A stretch of DNA of 64,000 bases from Ottelia alismoides (Eukaryota; Streptophyta; Magnoliopsida; Alismatales; Hydrocharitaceae): positions 124,001 through 188,000 of the forward strand of contig JAZKJV010003280.1 of NCBI GenBank assembly GCA_037367405.1. The letters run 5' to 3'. Of this stretch, positions 11,004 through 23,281 are shown one piece after another; the stretch's first letter is position 1, and each line of letters starts with the position of its first letter. A model generated the notes under the pieces. The model was not told the DNA's origin and searched no databases. It was given only the letters and a program-made list of their open reading frames with translations. The translations under genes were made by a program, and so were the position numbers.

Positions 11004-12300
11004 TTTGGCATTTTTCTTTCCTTTTCAATACAAGGCATCGGGAAAAGGAAAAAAACTCAGGAACAACAAACTCAACATCTATATTCAAATCATCAGAAAC
11101 AGAATCAACAAGTACATCGAGAGTCTCATAAGTATGTACAAAACTCTCTAAAAAAGGGGAAGAAAAATCTGTATCGGGAGTGTCTGCATGGTCTGGCATG
11201 GTATCATCGTCTGACTCACCTATGTCCATGTCTACTGTCTCTGCATCGCTCCCCTCTCTCTGATCATCAAGCTGAACATCACATTGGTCCACATCATCAT
11301 GGTGTTCCTCCTCCTTAGATTAAGATATGTATCATCATGGATCGGCTCTCGCTCCTCGTCATGTGCCCTCTTTCCTCGATAAAGTGCTCGTGGTGATCTA
11401 ACGCTCCTAAGATGTATGAAGTTAGATAAAAAAAGTCAGGAAAAGAGATCATACTTGTAGTGGTGTTTACCTGATCTGAATGCCTCCTCTTGTTGTTCAG
11501 ATTCATCTGACGCTGGGCTGGGAGAGTGGTCTTGGGCGTGGTTAACTCATCCAGATGATGGTTAACCCGCTCCATCCCTGCCCTATGTACTATCTGGAGT
11601 GTGCTCAACATATCCATGATCTGGTTCAGTGCCAGGGCAGGTGAAGACATCTCAGACTCAGTGTGGTGACCCTGGATATCTACTCTCTCCTACCTAAGAG
11701 TGTGTTGTTGTGGCATGTAAGGCTGATAAGATCTCTGTGGTGAGAAGGAAGACTATTGCTACTACTGGTACTGATATGGCCGTGGAAGTGTAGCAGAAAA
11801 CTGATGTGAATGTGGTTTCTGATATGCATGCTGGTGAAACTACTGCTGCGTGTAATGTTGGCAGTGCCAGAAATATGGACCTCCATGCTGCAGATGGCTA
11901 TACTACTGCTGGTGGTGATGTACGCTCCAAGGAGTAAAGAGTGATGAAGGCTGAATAGGAGCATACCATATCCCATTGATCTCAAGAGTGGCATGAGAAT
12001 CAACATCAACATCTCCTTGGCTAGTGATCTGACTTGAGTTGGCATTGGACGGATCCTCATGCCAATCAATCTGTGGTGTCTCAGTAAGCTGAACCAGCTT
12101 GCTCTGAACAAACTATATTTGATGGGTGGGAGGAGCGGGTAAAGATCTTCGAACAATCTGAGAAGTAGAAGAAGGAGTGCGAGATTGCTGGTACTGTAGA
12201 TTCAACTCAGTCATCTTCTTCGTCAAATCACTCAACTGCTGAGGAAATGATGAGAGTTTCTCCAACTCTCGCAGCGGCTATAACTCTTGGACTTGCTTCT
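10990..12300 (-). pseudogene. E1 gag C-terminal region, glutamine-rich, with repeated CAG-to-TAG stops
   Basis: Between gag and protease the minus strand encodes a Gln/His/Tyr-rich low-complexity segment (about 11690-11960), then an Asp/Glu-rich piece at 10990-11292. The Gln-rich segment has five TAG stops in one frame (two single and one group of three, near 11895, 11835 and 11755-11770), each beside intact CAG codons. All are explained by C to T changes at CAG sites. The frame is also interrupted near 11310 and 11660. No intact zinc knuckle is visible. Confidence 0.7.
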
Positions 12301-12406
12301 GAATCACATCGACTAATGTAAGTTTCTCACTAAAATATCCCATATCAGACCGTGAATCAAACTCAGAAATATGCACCACCTTCTGATGCTCTCTCTGGTG
12401 TGGTGG

Positions 12407-13288
12407 TTATGGGCCCTTCTGGAATGCCCAAGTGGAATCAACAACATGTGAATTCTCCGCCGTCCCCTCAAAGATGGACAAAACTGACTCGACATCCCTA
12501 TTCAGATAATTGCCACCGCATGCAACGCTCACTAGGCCCTGGATATCTGGCTGGAGTCCTCCAAAATAATTATGTACTAGCACCTTTAAAGGTATCTTGT
12601 GATGAGGGCATCTCTCTGTCAAATCCTTGAATCGATCCAATGCCTCACTGAATGATTCATGTGGTAACTCTGTGAAATTTGATATCTGGCTTCTCAACAT
12701 GTTCGTCTGTTCTAGAGGTAAATATTTATGCAGGAATGTGGACTTCAGATCGTCCCATGTACAAATCTCCTTCTCTAAGTGACTCAACCAGTAAAGCGCC
12801 TTATCTTCTAAGGAGAAGGGGAACGCTTTGAGGTGAACAACCTCCTGCGTAACTCCTAGATAACTAGCAGTACCACAAATCATCTCAAACTGCTGCAGAA
12901 AGGTAAATGGATCCTTTGTAATGTTCCCATAGTACTTGGGAAGCAACGAAATGAATGATGGTTTCAACTCATATGACCCTTGATTTGGTGGTAATCGAAT
13001 CCAATGGTGTAGCGTCCTAGCTCTTGGGTCACACTCATCTCTCAAAGTAACGGGAACCACAATAGGTGGTGGTGGCTTCCCGGCTCCTGCTCTCAACGCA
13101 TTGATCTCAGCTCTCAATTCGTCCTGGACTCTATATTGATCTCTGATATGTAAACTCATCTGCTGCAGTGAATCTAGAGTCCCCGCAGTAATATCCGAAG
13201 CTGGATCGGGTCTATCATCTATATGTCTCTCCTCAATCGATATTCCCACAATAGCTCTGTCCTCAACGGGTCCCTTCCCTCTATCCAT
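12407..13288 (-). pseudogene. E1 gag capsid (Retrotrans_gag domain)
   Basis: A 293-residue open frame with the start at 13288 (MDRGKGPVEDR). The N-terminal third is hydrophilic and contains a possible coiled segment (LRAEINALRAG). From about residue 110 it follows the plant gypsy Retrotrans_gag domain: SFISLLPKYYG, then DPFTFLQQFEMIC, LKAFPFSLEDKALYWL, TWDDLKSTFLHKYLP, and ESFSEALDRFKDLTERCPHH. It would form the capsid shell. It is the best preserved part of E1; downstream the frame is lost near 12400. The leader upstream is interrupted by E2 at 13624. Confidence 0.9.
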
Positions 13289-13624
13289 GAGCTTCGAATC
13301 CTATGGGAAGGCAAAGATCTTGTAAGAACTTAGTGAAAATTATGTAGGAGAAATAGACGAAAACTTGAGGCGTGGGTCTGCCTCAACTGAAGGGTTGGGG
13401 AGCGAGGGAGTCTAGGTCTGTCTCTCCTCGTGACTAGGTGGGACCCACCCGAGAAGAGGGTCATCCTAAGTATGTGAAGACATAGGATGGATGGTGGATC
13501 ATTAAAAGCTCACGGAGTCTGAGCAAAAAATCCGTCTAGTCGTCATCTTTGATGTCAAAAGAATACGAGAGAGAATACGATATCAAGTCAAGAACATGAG
13601 TGTGAAGGCGTATAAGACGCGGTA
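13289..13624 (-). other. E1 leader next to gag, ending in the E2 target duplication
   Basis: Non-coding leader upstream of the E1 gag start on the minus strand. Its last five bases, CGGTA (13620-13624), are the left target duplication of E2; the same five bases follow E2 at 29347-29351, where the leader resumes. Confidence 0.7.
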
Positions 13625-14640
13625 TGATGAATCTCAGATTCATCACTCTAAAGTCATTAATTAAGCTCTAATCCCTAAAAATCATTGGCATTTCTTCATT
13701 TATTCTGCATAATTAGCATTCATGCATGTTTTGATAAGAATGGCATTTTATCACTTTTTTACACAAAATAAGAAGCCAAAAATCCCATCTAAAATTGACC
13801 TGTAAATAGCCTAACTTCACCAATTTTTAATTAATTCATGCTAACTCCAAATGACCTAAAACTGTGCACATATCACTAAAAAGAATAAATGAAAAATACA
13901 AAAAAATCACTAACCTCAATAAGTGGACCAAAAACACAAACTAGTTCTAGGATTTCCGGACTAAAACCTGATATGTCCCTTATCTAGCGTCCGATCTGAA
14001 CCTATTCACTTTTGAACTAATGTACATTCAATTATCTTCAAAACAAGACCAAGTTCAAGTGAATCAGAGCTCATATGTAAAAGTTGGATTTTGGGCCTCT
14101 TTTGTACATTTTGTATTTTAGCGGTTTTGACCTATTATTTTATGTACATAAATAACCTATTTTATTTTATTTCTTTTTCATTTATCTTCTTTGATAAAAG
14201 TTTTATTAAAATAAGCAAAAATCCAAATCCAAACTGAGCTTGAAATCAAAGAAACTAATTGAGTCCGAGTCTTCACTAAATGTCTGTATAAAAATTGTCT
14301 CTTTCATATTTTATTTTATTTCTTCATTTTCTTACTTAATAAATATAAAACAATATATTAATGTGTGAATATTTATCTTTGATTTTATCCTATTTTTTCT
14401 GGATTTTTACCTGGTCTAAAAATGACAAAAATTTATAAAACTCAAAACTCAAGGTATTCTATGTACATGGGATACCCCAAAAATATCACTTACAAATGAT
14501 CGATTTTGTTTTGGTTCTTCATGAAAGTTGTATATCTCATCGAGACAAGCACCTTTCGTGAAGAATTTTTTTTGATCTGAGGTCATTTACTATTTTTTAC
14601 GTATTTATCAATGTACTTATTTCTCGATTTTTTGTGGGGC

Positions 14641-14675
14641 TGACACGTGGCCGCTCCTGGAGCCGCCACGTGTCA
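14641..14675. promoter_or_regulatory. G-box palindrome in E2 5' LTR
   Basis: A 35-bp inverted repeat with arms TGACACGTGGC and GCCACGTGTCA around an inner GCTCC/GGAGC pair. Each arm holds CACGTG, the G-box recognised by plant bZIP and bHLH factors. It lies about 400 bp before the TATA-like box and is kept in the 3' LTR at 26977-27011. Confidence 0.7.
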
Positions 14676-15077
14676 CCCATTTTTTGGGCTTTTTAATTTT
14701 GTTTTTATAAAAAAAACTGCGCACGTGCGGAGCATGTGCCTCCTGTGCACATGCGTTGCACGTGCTCCTCCACCTGCCCCCTTGCTGCCACGTGGACGCA
14801 TCAGGGGCGTCTGATCTCGATCGATCGGACGGCCCCTGTACGTCGTCTTCTTACCGCCATCCTTTCCCAATCGAGCGGAGGTGCCCCCAAATCTTGTCGC
14901 CGCAGCGATCACCTCCGCTCGTGAATCTTGATGTCCTCCGTCGTACCCCTCAATCTCTGGCTGCCTTTCCTTCCATGGCCGACGCATCCTCGTCCAATCT
15001 CGTCAACCCCGATTTCATCTCTTCGTCGATCAAATCCCAAATCTCCCTTTCCATCTCTGGCCGCCCACCCCCTCTTC

Positions 15078-15085
15078 TATTTAAG
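15078..15085 (+). promoter_or_regulatory. TATA-like box of E2 5' LTR
   Basis: TATTTAAG followed by CACCGCC, at the start of GC-rich leader sequence. The same octamer with the same surroundings is at 27413-27420 in the 3' LTR. Promoter function is inferred from position. Confidence 0.55.
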
Positions 15086-17011
15086 CACCGCCTCCGTGCC
15101 TCTCGTTCTCCATCTGCCGATTTCCTCCTTAAATGGCCACCAGGGTGACATCCCGTCATATTCTTGGCGAGTTCCGAGGCCCTAATCCTCGTTGCAGACG
15201 CGTCATCTAAGGCTCTGCTTTGCTCCAGTGTTCTTCGACCTTCGAGCAAACATTACCCGTAGATCCTCGTCACTTGTTTTCTCCAACAACCAAGACACCC
15301 CCTCCTCCTCCATCCTCTCTACTCTCCGAGGTCGACAGGAGTATCCACAACCTACCAACAACATCGGAGCTCGGCTCCTCCACGTCAACTCCATCCACGG
15401 ATACCCCCTTCGACATCAATCACCAGCAGGAGCCCGCACCTTCATCCTCGCCTCCACACGCGTCAACGCCAATGGTTCTTCATCGATAACGCTACTTCCG
15501 TAGCTTCGCCGGACGTACTAGCCAGGAGCTCTTCGCCCCTCCGTCGTGTCTTCTCCAACTGCAGCTCCAGCCCCAGACATCTTCCACTTCCTCACCACCT
15601 CTTGGCCGAAGCCAAGAGTCACCTCCCTCGACCACACCTTGGCCAGCTCCGGCATGATCCTCCAGCACCTCCAATGCCTAACAATCATGCTTCTCTGCCA
15701 CCGTCGACCAACGCAGGAGGTGGAGCCGCTCCACCGACTTCGCATATCTCAACCGTGACTCCAACGCCACCTCCCCCCAGTCGCAGCTCCGCCGGGAAGT
15801 GCCGCCCCTTCCAGCCGCTCCTCCTCGAAGCCGGGCTCGAGTCCCAAGGTCCTCCCACGTGCGCGACACGTGAGACGGAAACGTCCTCCAGGAAACCTAG
15901 GGGTCACGTGCATTGCACGTGGCCTGTTGGGAAAATTATAGTGGGAACCCCCTCCTTTCCACCAATCACCAGCAAGATCCCTCCACCAGAGGTCACGTGC
16001 CTTGTACATGACCTGCTGGGATTTTCGTAGAAATACCCCTAGGGGTATAGGTATTTACACATCCATCCTTCTATGCATATTTTTAATTATTATAATTGCA
16101 GTAATACCCATGTGTTCCTCCTTTATTTTTGAACTTCTACGTTGCATATTTTTTTATTAAAAAATAACATGATGTTCTTCAATTAATTATCTACATTATG
16201 GCATATGTTTGACATCTTTGTGAACATTGGTTAATTAATAATTAACTGTTTGGGGAATTTTACATATTTTGCCCATTCTATACTTGAAAATTTTTAACTA
16301 ATTAATCATTGCTCTGAAAATTGTTGAAAGTTCATGGATTGGACACATCATGCCCAAAAAGAATTGCATTTCCATGCATGGTTTGCCTTGTAAAAATCAT
16401 TTCGCATATTTCAATCTTTAATTTTTATTAGGTATTAAATTTAGTATTTTTGAGGATTAGGATTTTTCTGAGATCGATCACCTAGTGGTAGATCTTAGAT
16501 AATTTTATCTCTTGAAAATAATTAGTTTTAATATTTATTATAATTAATTATTAAAAGTCACTTTACTTGCATTCTTAAATTCAAAAAATATCTATCTTGC
16601 ATCTAAAAATTCCAAAAAAATACAGTGCATTCATTTCATCATAATTATCATCTTGTCCAAGTTTCATATTTTTCGGATATTGTTTGATTGACATTCACTT
16701 TCTAGTCCTTAAAATTAGCCTAATTTGCATTTTGCACCTCAAACTTGCATAGAAACTACAAAAAAGACCGCTTCGAAAATCATGCACGAACTTTGATAGA
16801 CAAAATTCTAGGTTGTTCCTTTGCCTCCTTGAGTTCGACCTCGGGACTTGCCCAAGTAAAATAAAAATAAAACCACATGATTAAAATTGAGTAAATTTCT
16901 TGTGGTTATTTCTTGATCGATTCCGATTGCCCGCCTACAACGAAATGACATCTTAATTAAACACACGATAATTCAAGCAAATTAATACCGTGCAATTCTA
17001 GACCCGTCATA

Positions 17012-17029
17012 TGATGCCATTACTGGGGA
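17012..17029 (+). other. E2 primer-binding site, tRNA-Asp type
   Basis: TGATGCCATTACTGGGGA begins two bases after the LTR. The intact tRNA-Asp site used by many plant Athila/Tat elements is TGGCGCCGTTGCCGGGGA; 13 of 18 positions agree and all five differences are C-to-T or G-to-A, as expected from decay of methylated cytosines. Confidence 0.85.
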
Positions 17030-18479
17030 GGCAAACGACTTAGTTTTTTGTCTGATTTTTTTTCGGTTTTCCGCATTCGGGTAGTATGACCCCGAATTTT
17101 TCATTGTATATTTTCCGTATTTTTTTGTGAATTTATTTTATTTTCAGCATTTATTTCCTTTATTCCTTTTTTTATAATTTTTGTCTCACTCTCTTACATT
17201 CTCTCTCTGAAGAACGTGGAGCGGTTTCTTACAAAACTGACGCATCTTCACCGACGTCCGAAAAACCGCAATTAAATTAAGATCGAGTCAAAGCGTAGAG
17301 TCTTGGATTTTTATTTCTTTAATTTTAATTTTTGCAATTAATTGCTCATTTCTAGCAGTGTCTGTTTGGACTCTCACGTGTGTAAAAAGACCTTGAACTA
17401 TTTTTGTGGTGTGTCGTGGCCTGTTTCACTCTCCGGTGAGGGTGGAGACCAACTTGAGTGGCGCTTAGGATAGACCTGCACATACGATTATTAGAGCTTT
17501 TTAATTTGTGATTGTTCTCGTAGAACCTAGGAACACACTTCACTTAATTGAGACACATAGTTGATCGTTCAATTTAGGCAAATTCAACTCAATTCTTCCC
17601 GGCTAATAGAACTTTCTGCTAGGTGTGGTTTTCATCGGCTTGCGTTCATATAGAATAATCTTTCAATTCTTGTATTCGATCCCATATGAAGATTGTGAGG
17701 GATCACTGTAAGTCTTCTACCTGAGCATACATCATCATTTTTCACGTGCATCCGCTTTTCCCGAATTTCTCCCTCCTATTTTGTCACATATATTTAAAGG
17801 AAATTGGGACTGAACGGTAGACGTGCATTTGTGCTCGTATAAAATTTTCAGTGATTACCTAATTAAAATTGGAACTGCTAAATATAGCTGATTTTAAATA
17901 ACTCATTAAATCAAGAATGTTTGCGGGAGAGCAACCCCGACCTTGGATGAATTTATCTGTCTGAGTGAGCGAGAGATGACACTTAAGGTAGAGCCCAACT
18001 CTTAAATTTTCGTTCAGACTACTGATTCTAAAAACGATTAGCTACTTCTCAGTGAGGATCTATGGGTAGCCGGTAAACAATCCAGATTTCATTTGCAGAG
18101 TGGGTGATTTAAAGAACACTGCATAAGGCTACATCCTTAAGTAATACGGGTAGATATTTTACGGACCGTACTTACACCTATACTGGCTGAAAGTAGGTGC
18201 AACTAGTCGTAAGAATTCAGGACAATCTTTAAGAAAATCTTCCGCACCTAACAGCTCACTAATTATTTTACAATATTATCTCATCACCAACTAAAATTCA
18301 AAAGATAATTGTCGAACTCTTGCAGCTTCATTGTGTGAGTTGGTGAACCTGGGTTTTGATTTTGTTTACATTGGTGTGCGTGAACTGATTTCGAATATCA
18401 AAAGTCACACATTTGTGCCATCAATCTCCTTTAGAAAAATTTCTTTTGAATATCCTGTGCACTTACACCGAGATCAACT
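17030..18479 (+). other. E2 untranslated leader
   Basis: About 1.45 kb between the primer site and the first coding-like frame. No supported protein on either strand. It probably holds packaging and leader functions, which cannot be read from sequence alone. Confidence 0.5.
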
Positions 18480-19779
18480 ATGTTGATTCATCATCAACCT
18501 CCTTTGACAAATACCGGACAATGGTCTGAGTACCCATTTGACCTATATTATGCAAATGAATTTGTCTTGGTAAGGCCCAAATCATCTAAACCCTCTTTTC
18601 CAGAATCCTGCAACTTTTGCGGGAGACTTTCACTCTCGGAGGAATCCGACCCCTCGATAAATTCCAAGCCATTCTACTTGAATCATCCGATTAAAGTTAT
18701 CACAACATCATATTCTCCCACTCCACCACTTTGTGATCGCATATGATCAAAAGCCATCTTGGGATGAACCGACTTATGCCAAATTTCTTTCTACAACCCA
18801 AGAACCATTTGAAGAGCAAAACATTGAGACTCATGATTGGCCGAGAGACCAAACCCAACCGCCTTCATTCTTTCCTCACAATCTTGTTGAGACAAGTCCG
18901 CAATTCACGGAAATGCATTCAGACTGGACCATAGGGAATAATATGATGGATTGATCAAACCACAAGGAGAGTCCCGCACTTAATGATCATCAGCATTGTA
19001 TTGACCGTGATGATCAAATCCCTATTAACTGACATGAGTACCACTCCTTTGATCAACCTATACATATAGAGGACCAGACAGATGATATCGACACATATGA
19101 ACCCAGTATGACTCCGTTATTTAAGGATACGATCAATCATGACCATGAAAGTAGACTCTACTCGAACCAACATTACATGCCTGAGTCATGGCATGCTGAG
19201 TATAAGACCTACAAATTCCTGAAAAATCCTTCCATTGAGCAGTCTCCTTCCATAATTTTTGAGGAGAAATTTTCAGAAAATAACGATCATATATTGAATA
19301 TTCCAAGAGACTCTTCTCCCAGCTCATACAGGAAAATGAAAGATGAAATTACTGAATTTCAAAAACAAGAACATACACCAACTGCTCCCATGATTGATCA
19401 TGAAAATATTTTTGAAGATGATATTTCAAGGATAAATAAGAGAATTCATTTAATGGAGGATAGAATTAGAAAGTTTGCTGACCGATTAATTTCACTCTCT
19501 AGTAGCTCGGATATAAAAATGAATGAGGAAAAGATTGGATCTCATGTTGAAAATTCTATGGATATTCAGAAACCCCCAGATTATGATCACCCTAGGGACG
19601 ATCCTAACAGCGACACCTCTGCATATTATTCCCCTAGGGATCACTATGAATCTGATTCGACATATCTAAGCTCTGCCTCATCTGGGGAACACAACTCATC
19701 CACACACCACACACAAAATACCAAAAAATTGAAATATTCAAAAACAACCAAAAAAACAAAAATATCAAAAATTATATAA
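18480..19779 (+). pseudogene. E2 gag-region remnant of unknown function
   Basis: Three broken frames (18480-18746, 18733-18954, 19108-19779) have coding-like composition: Pro/Ser/Asp/His-rich with segments such as HDWPRDQTQPPSFFPHN. The longest, 223 residues, includes a possible coiled stretch (ISRINKRIHLMEDRIRKFAD) and a Ser/Tyr-rich tail ending in lysines. None matches the Retrotrans_gag capsid motif seen in E1. They occupy the gag position of E2 but I do not recognise a domain. Confidence 0.45.
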
Positions 19780-19808
19780 AAATTGAAACTGAAGAAGATC
19801 TGAAGAAT

Positions 19809-20403
19809 TTGGATCCTGTTGTACGGGAAGCACTAGAGAAGAGACCGATTTTTGAACTTCCCTCTATACATGTCATTGAACACTTCCCCGACCTTAAAGG
19901 ATTTGTAATGGACAAACTAATGATGAAGAACTCGAGCAGGACAGGAACAAATACTGAAAGACATATTTTGTCAATGGCCACCTCCTTGGTGTTGAGGAGA
20001 AAAACCAAGAGCTGCATAGTAAAGCGGTTGCCCAGATTTGACTGTGGAATGAAAGACACAATATTTACCCATGATCAAATTGATGACGACTCACCAATTA
20101 ATATTCTCTCGACCTCTGTATTTAACAAGCTCAAACTCGGACCTATTATGAAGATATGAGAGATCGTATAACTAGCTGATCGATCGATAAAGCGATCGAG
20201 AGGAACAATTTCAGTCATCGTTACATTCCAAGGTGCTCCGCTCAAAGTGGACTTCACGATCATTGATATTGAGCATCAAGGAGAATTCAATCAGTCTCCA
20301 ATCATTCTCGAAAAGCCATTCTTGATATCTGTTAAGGTAATTATTGAGTCTGAGACTCGGGAAATCAATTTTACAACAATGGGAGCACTTCAATCTCAAT
20401 AAG
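19809..20403 (+). pseudogene. E2 retroviral-type aspartic protease remnant
   Basis: The order of motifs follows plant gypsy proteases: FTHDQIDDDSPINILSTSVF (family pattern D-x-G-A-S-I-N; here Asp is kept, Gly is Asp and the rest is altered), NKLKLGP, then RSIKRSRGTISVIVTFQ, VDFTIIDI and SPIILEKPFL. Stops interrupt it at 20157-20159 and shortly after. The altered D-x-G triad makes activity unlikely. Confidence 0.65.
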
Positions 20404-20565
20404 TATCTGAGGAACCATGATTTTCTGAGGCAACCCATGAAGCCCTCGAAAGCCGTAACCATCAAGCGATAGAAGAGCCCTACCCCGTAGCTATACCTAA
20501 GATAGCGGCTGTTGATGAGATTATCGGTTTAGAGACTCTTCCCCCTGATCCATTTCCCGCTTCTC

Positions 20566-21549
20566 TTACCATGAGAAACGACTCCGATTATGATCCTGAG
20601 ACTTATGTATGGGCGCACCCCGAGTCGGCCGAGATCATCTCTTACCACATTGATCAAATCAACCCGACACAGGAATGCTCCAACCTCAAGTCAATTGAGA
20701 ATGAACATGCAGAGACTCTCCCTGTTGTTTCATTCCCATTGCTCTTACCATAGAAAGTGATTCTTATATGATCCTGAGACATATGCATGGACTCACCCTG
20801 AGTCAACCTACTCTTACTACCTTGACCAAATCATTCCAACTCAAGAGTTCAACAACATTAAAAAAACTAAAAATAAACATGCGGGACGAACACCGGCCAA
20901 TGAGAAAAATTTCAATGGTTATTCATCTGGAGACTCAAGTGTCAACACCTCACTTCAAGGACCAACATCTTCATGAAACAAAATGACTGCTCCTTCATCT
21001 AAAAAGAAAGTTGCCATTGACCTCCCGGAAGAGGAATCGTCTGATGATTCTTCATCAGGTTCGGAAAAGGTAATCTACATGAGTGAGGTATGTTTGGCAG
21101 TCTTAAAACCCTACCATTGCAAGGATCCAAACTTCGATTCACGTTGGACGACTCCCGTTCCTCACTATTATTCATCCAAAGCCGATTCTCCTGGTATTAT
21201 CAAATATATTGGAATAATTTCTTATGAGCTGATTGAGACTGGTGCTTCAGAGTATTCATCCGAGGAAAAATCGCTTGATCCCAAGAAGGAACGAATTATG
21301 AGAAAACAACTGAAGAAACAACTAAAAAACCAGAATATCTGGAGTGCCTCCACTTTCAAATAGTATTCCTCTGAGGATAACTCCGATGATGGTTATCTTT
21401 CATCTGACTCATACGCATCATCTACTATCCAGCATAATTTCTCTGAGGATAACACTGATAATAGTTGGGAATCATATGCTTCATCTCCTTCTTATTATTA
21501 TGATCTCCCACCACATGCTCACAAAAAGATCGGTCGAAAACCACCTTAA
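20566..21549 (+). pseudogene. E2 acidic downstream frame with an internal duplication
   Basis: A Ser/Asp/Glu/Tyr-rich coding-like region after the protease remnant. A unit reading SDYDPETYVWAHPESAE then DQINPTQEC at 20577-20745 is repeated in diverged and frameshifted form about 181 bp later (DPETYAWTHPEST, DQIIPTQEF, 20757-20890). Another frame runs 20983-21360 and continues after a stop into SSEDNSDDGYLSSDSYASS to 21549. It sits where Athila/Tat elements have the linker between protease and reverse transcriptase, but the polymerase itself is missing. Confidence 0.5.
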
Positions 21550-21609
21550 TCATCGGCTACCCACCCTCCCTCCTAACCCCATCGGTTTCCTTATACATGT
21601 TCTTCCTCT

Positions 21610-21954
21610 ACTTAGGACAATGCCTAAGTATGGGGGGACCGATGCCATATGTACAGACCATTCTCTCCTTCTCATGATCACTTCATTTCCACCCTTATTC
21701 TATACTTAGGCTTACCAAATCCTAAGTATAGTGGGAACCAATGCTCATCTGTATATACTCTCCTCATTCACATATCCCAACCACCTCATTTTTGCTCTTC
21801 TTCTATACTTAGATTGTTCACAACCTAAGTATAAGGGGCGAATTGATCTATCTTTTTCTTTTTCTTTTTCACTCTCTTACGCTAAGCCCGAGCTTTGTCT
21901 TCTTTACGCTTCTTGTGCTCTGAGGACACATCACTCACTAAGTATAGGGGGGTG
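21610..21954 (+). repeat. Four polypurine-tract-like hairpin modules
   Basis: The pattern TACTTAGG, a short loop, CCTAAGTA, then a G-rich tail occurs at 21610-21638, 21703-21735 and 21806-21837; a fourth, half copy ACTAAGTATAGGGGGG is at 21937-21952. The fifth and last copy at 23249-23280 is the tract that abuts the 3' LTR. Each module can form a short hairpin followed by a purine run. Confidence 0.8.
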
Positions 21955-23248
21955 TGTGTATATACTATGTATATATTTTACCCATAGCTCGTACTTTCAC
22001 GTAAGTCTATATGTATTTACGGGGTGGGTCACTAACTTGAAAAAAAAACAAAAACAAAAAAAGAGAAAAAATTTTTGCTATGACTATGTCCAACCCATTT
22101 TTTTTAAAAAAATGGCTTCTTATTCATTTTTGCATAAAAACTTTCTTAAAAAAAATCAAAATTCAAAAAAATCAATAGTAAAAAAAAGTGTCTACATTTC
22201 GCACACTTGCACTTCATCTAGCATTACATTCATTTGCATTTGTGAAAAGCCCTTCAGTTCTGAATCGAGTTATGAGTAGAAACCGAGAGTGGTCTGGACT
22301 TGACCTTAATCCACCTAATTTTCAGAGGAGCTTCAACGAGAAATAGGATTTTAGAAACCTCAGGTCTTTGACTTAATTCTTCGAGTTCCACATGATAATG
22401 TGCATCGTTTGACTCTTAGTGTCTAACATGATCTCTTCATTCTGGGTATGACTCTGGAATAGGGAATCAATTTTTACTCTCGCACTTTGCACTTAGCTCA
22501 ACTCAGACGGGGTGTTGGAAGATTGTGTGAGTTTCTTTTCTGGTAGCGTGGACATCTAAAGACCGGAGTACGGGTTGAAATAAAGCTTCGGAAAAGGGAT
22601 AGATAGCTGAGCACAATTTTTTCTAAGACCCCAAAACATGTACGGGAAAAAAAGATTCTATATTCGTAGGGGCACAACACGATCTAAGCAGAGCTACCAA
22701 AAATCCAAATACAAAGAAGCCACTACCAAATAAATATACGACCAAAAAGGGTCCAAGCTTCAAGAAAACCTACAGATCTTGGTGAAGACTTGGCTAAAAT
22801 GGCGGCTTCACAAGGAGAGGTGACTACACTGGTCACCCTCCAGTTCTTTTCTCCTTCTTCTAACTTCTCCCTATATTCGATTGTGAACACAACGCAACAG
22901 ACCTTAGAAGGAAATACCTGACTCCCCGAACGAGTTACTGAAGAGGAGGTTTGCATGATAGTCCGACATTCTGGATGGGAAGAGCTAAAACCTTTCACAC
23001 ACATGAGTCGATTGTTCAATGTTCATGGGGTATGCTTTGGGAAGAGGATTGATCTAAGATGACTTCTGAGCTGAATTTGTGACAATGATGTGTAGAACTT
23101 GAAGGCTGTTGATTTTGAAATTCTAAGTCTCACAGAAGTTCCACCACACTAATAACCCAAAGGATAGATCTAGTACTATTTTCACCTTCTGCTCATGATC
23201 TCGGTATGGAACCCAATCTCATTTCACCTCATTGCATTGCTTTTGATG
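21955..23248 (+). other. E2 3' untranslated stretch
   Basis: About 1.3 kb with no recognised coding sequence on either strand; A-rich runs occur near 22040-22185. It separates the cluster of tract-like modules from the final polypurine tract. Confidence 0.5.
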
Positions 23249-23265
23249 CTTAGGGACGAGCATGG

Positions 23266-23281
23266 TTTAAGTATAGGGGGC
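23266..23281 (+). other. E2 polypurine tract
   Basis: TTAAGTATAGGGGGC directly precedes the TGATGGATC start of the 3' LTR. In LTR retrotransposons this tract resists RNase H and primes plus-strand DNA. It is the last of five related modules. Confidence 0.8.

Larger units (their letters stand above)
13625..17009 (+). repeat. E2 5' LTR (3385 bp)
   Basis: Starts TGATGAAT and ends GACCCGTCA. The first ten bases, TGATGAATCT, pair with AGATTCATCA one base later to give a perfect terminal hairpin. The first kilobase is AT-rich; from about 14640 to 16030 it is GC-rich, with a G-box palindrome and a TATA-like box; the rest is AT-rich. Long open frames in the GC-rich part differ from those of the 3' LTR by frameshifts, and I do not call them genes. 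Confidence 0.92.

Noticed and set aside
21731..22279. A 182-residue plus-strand frame in E2
   Set aside because: Low-complexity, rich in Phe/Ser/Lys from T- and A-runs, and it overlaps the polypurine modules.
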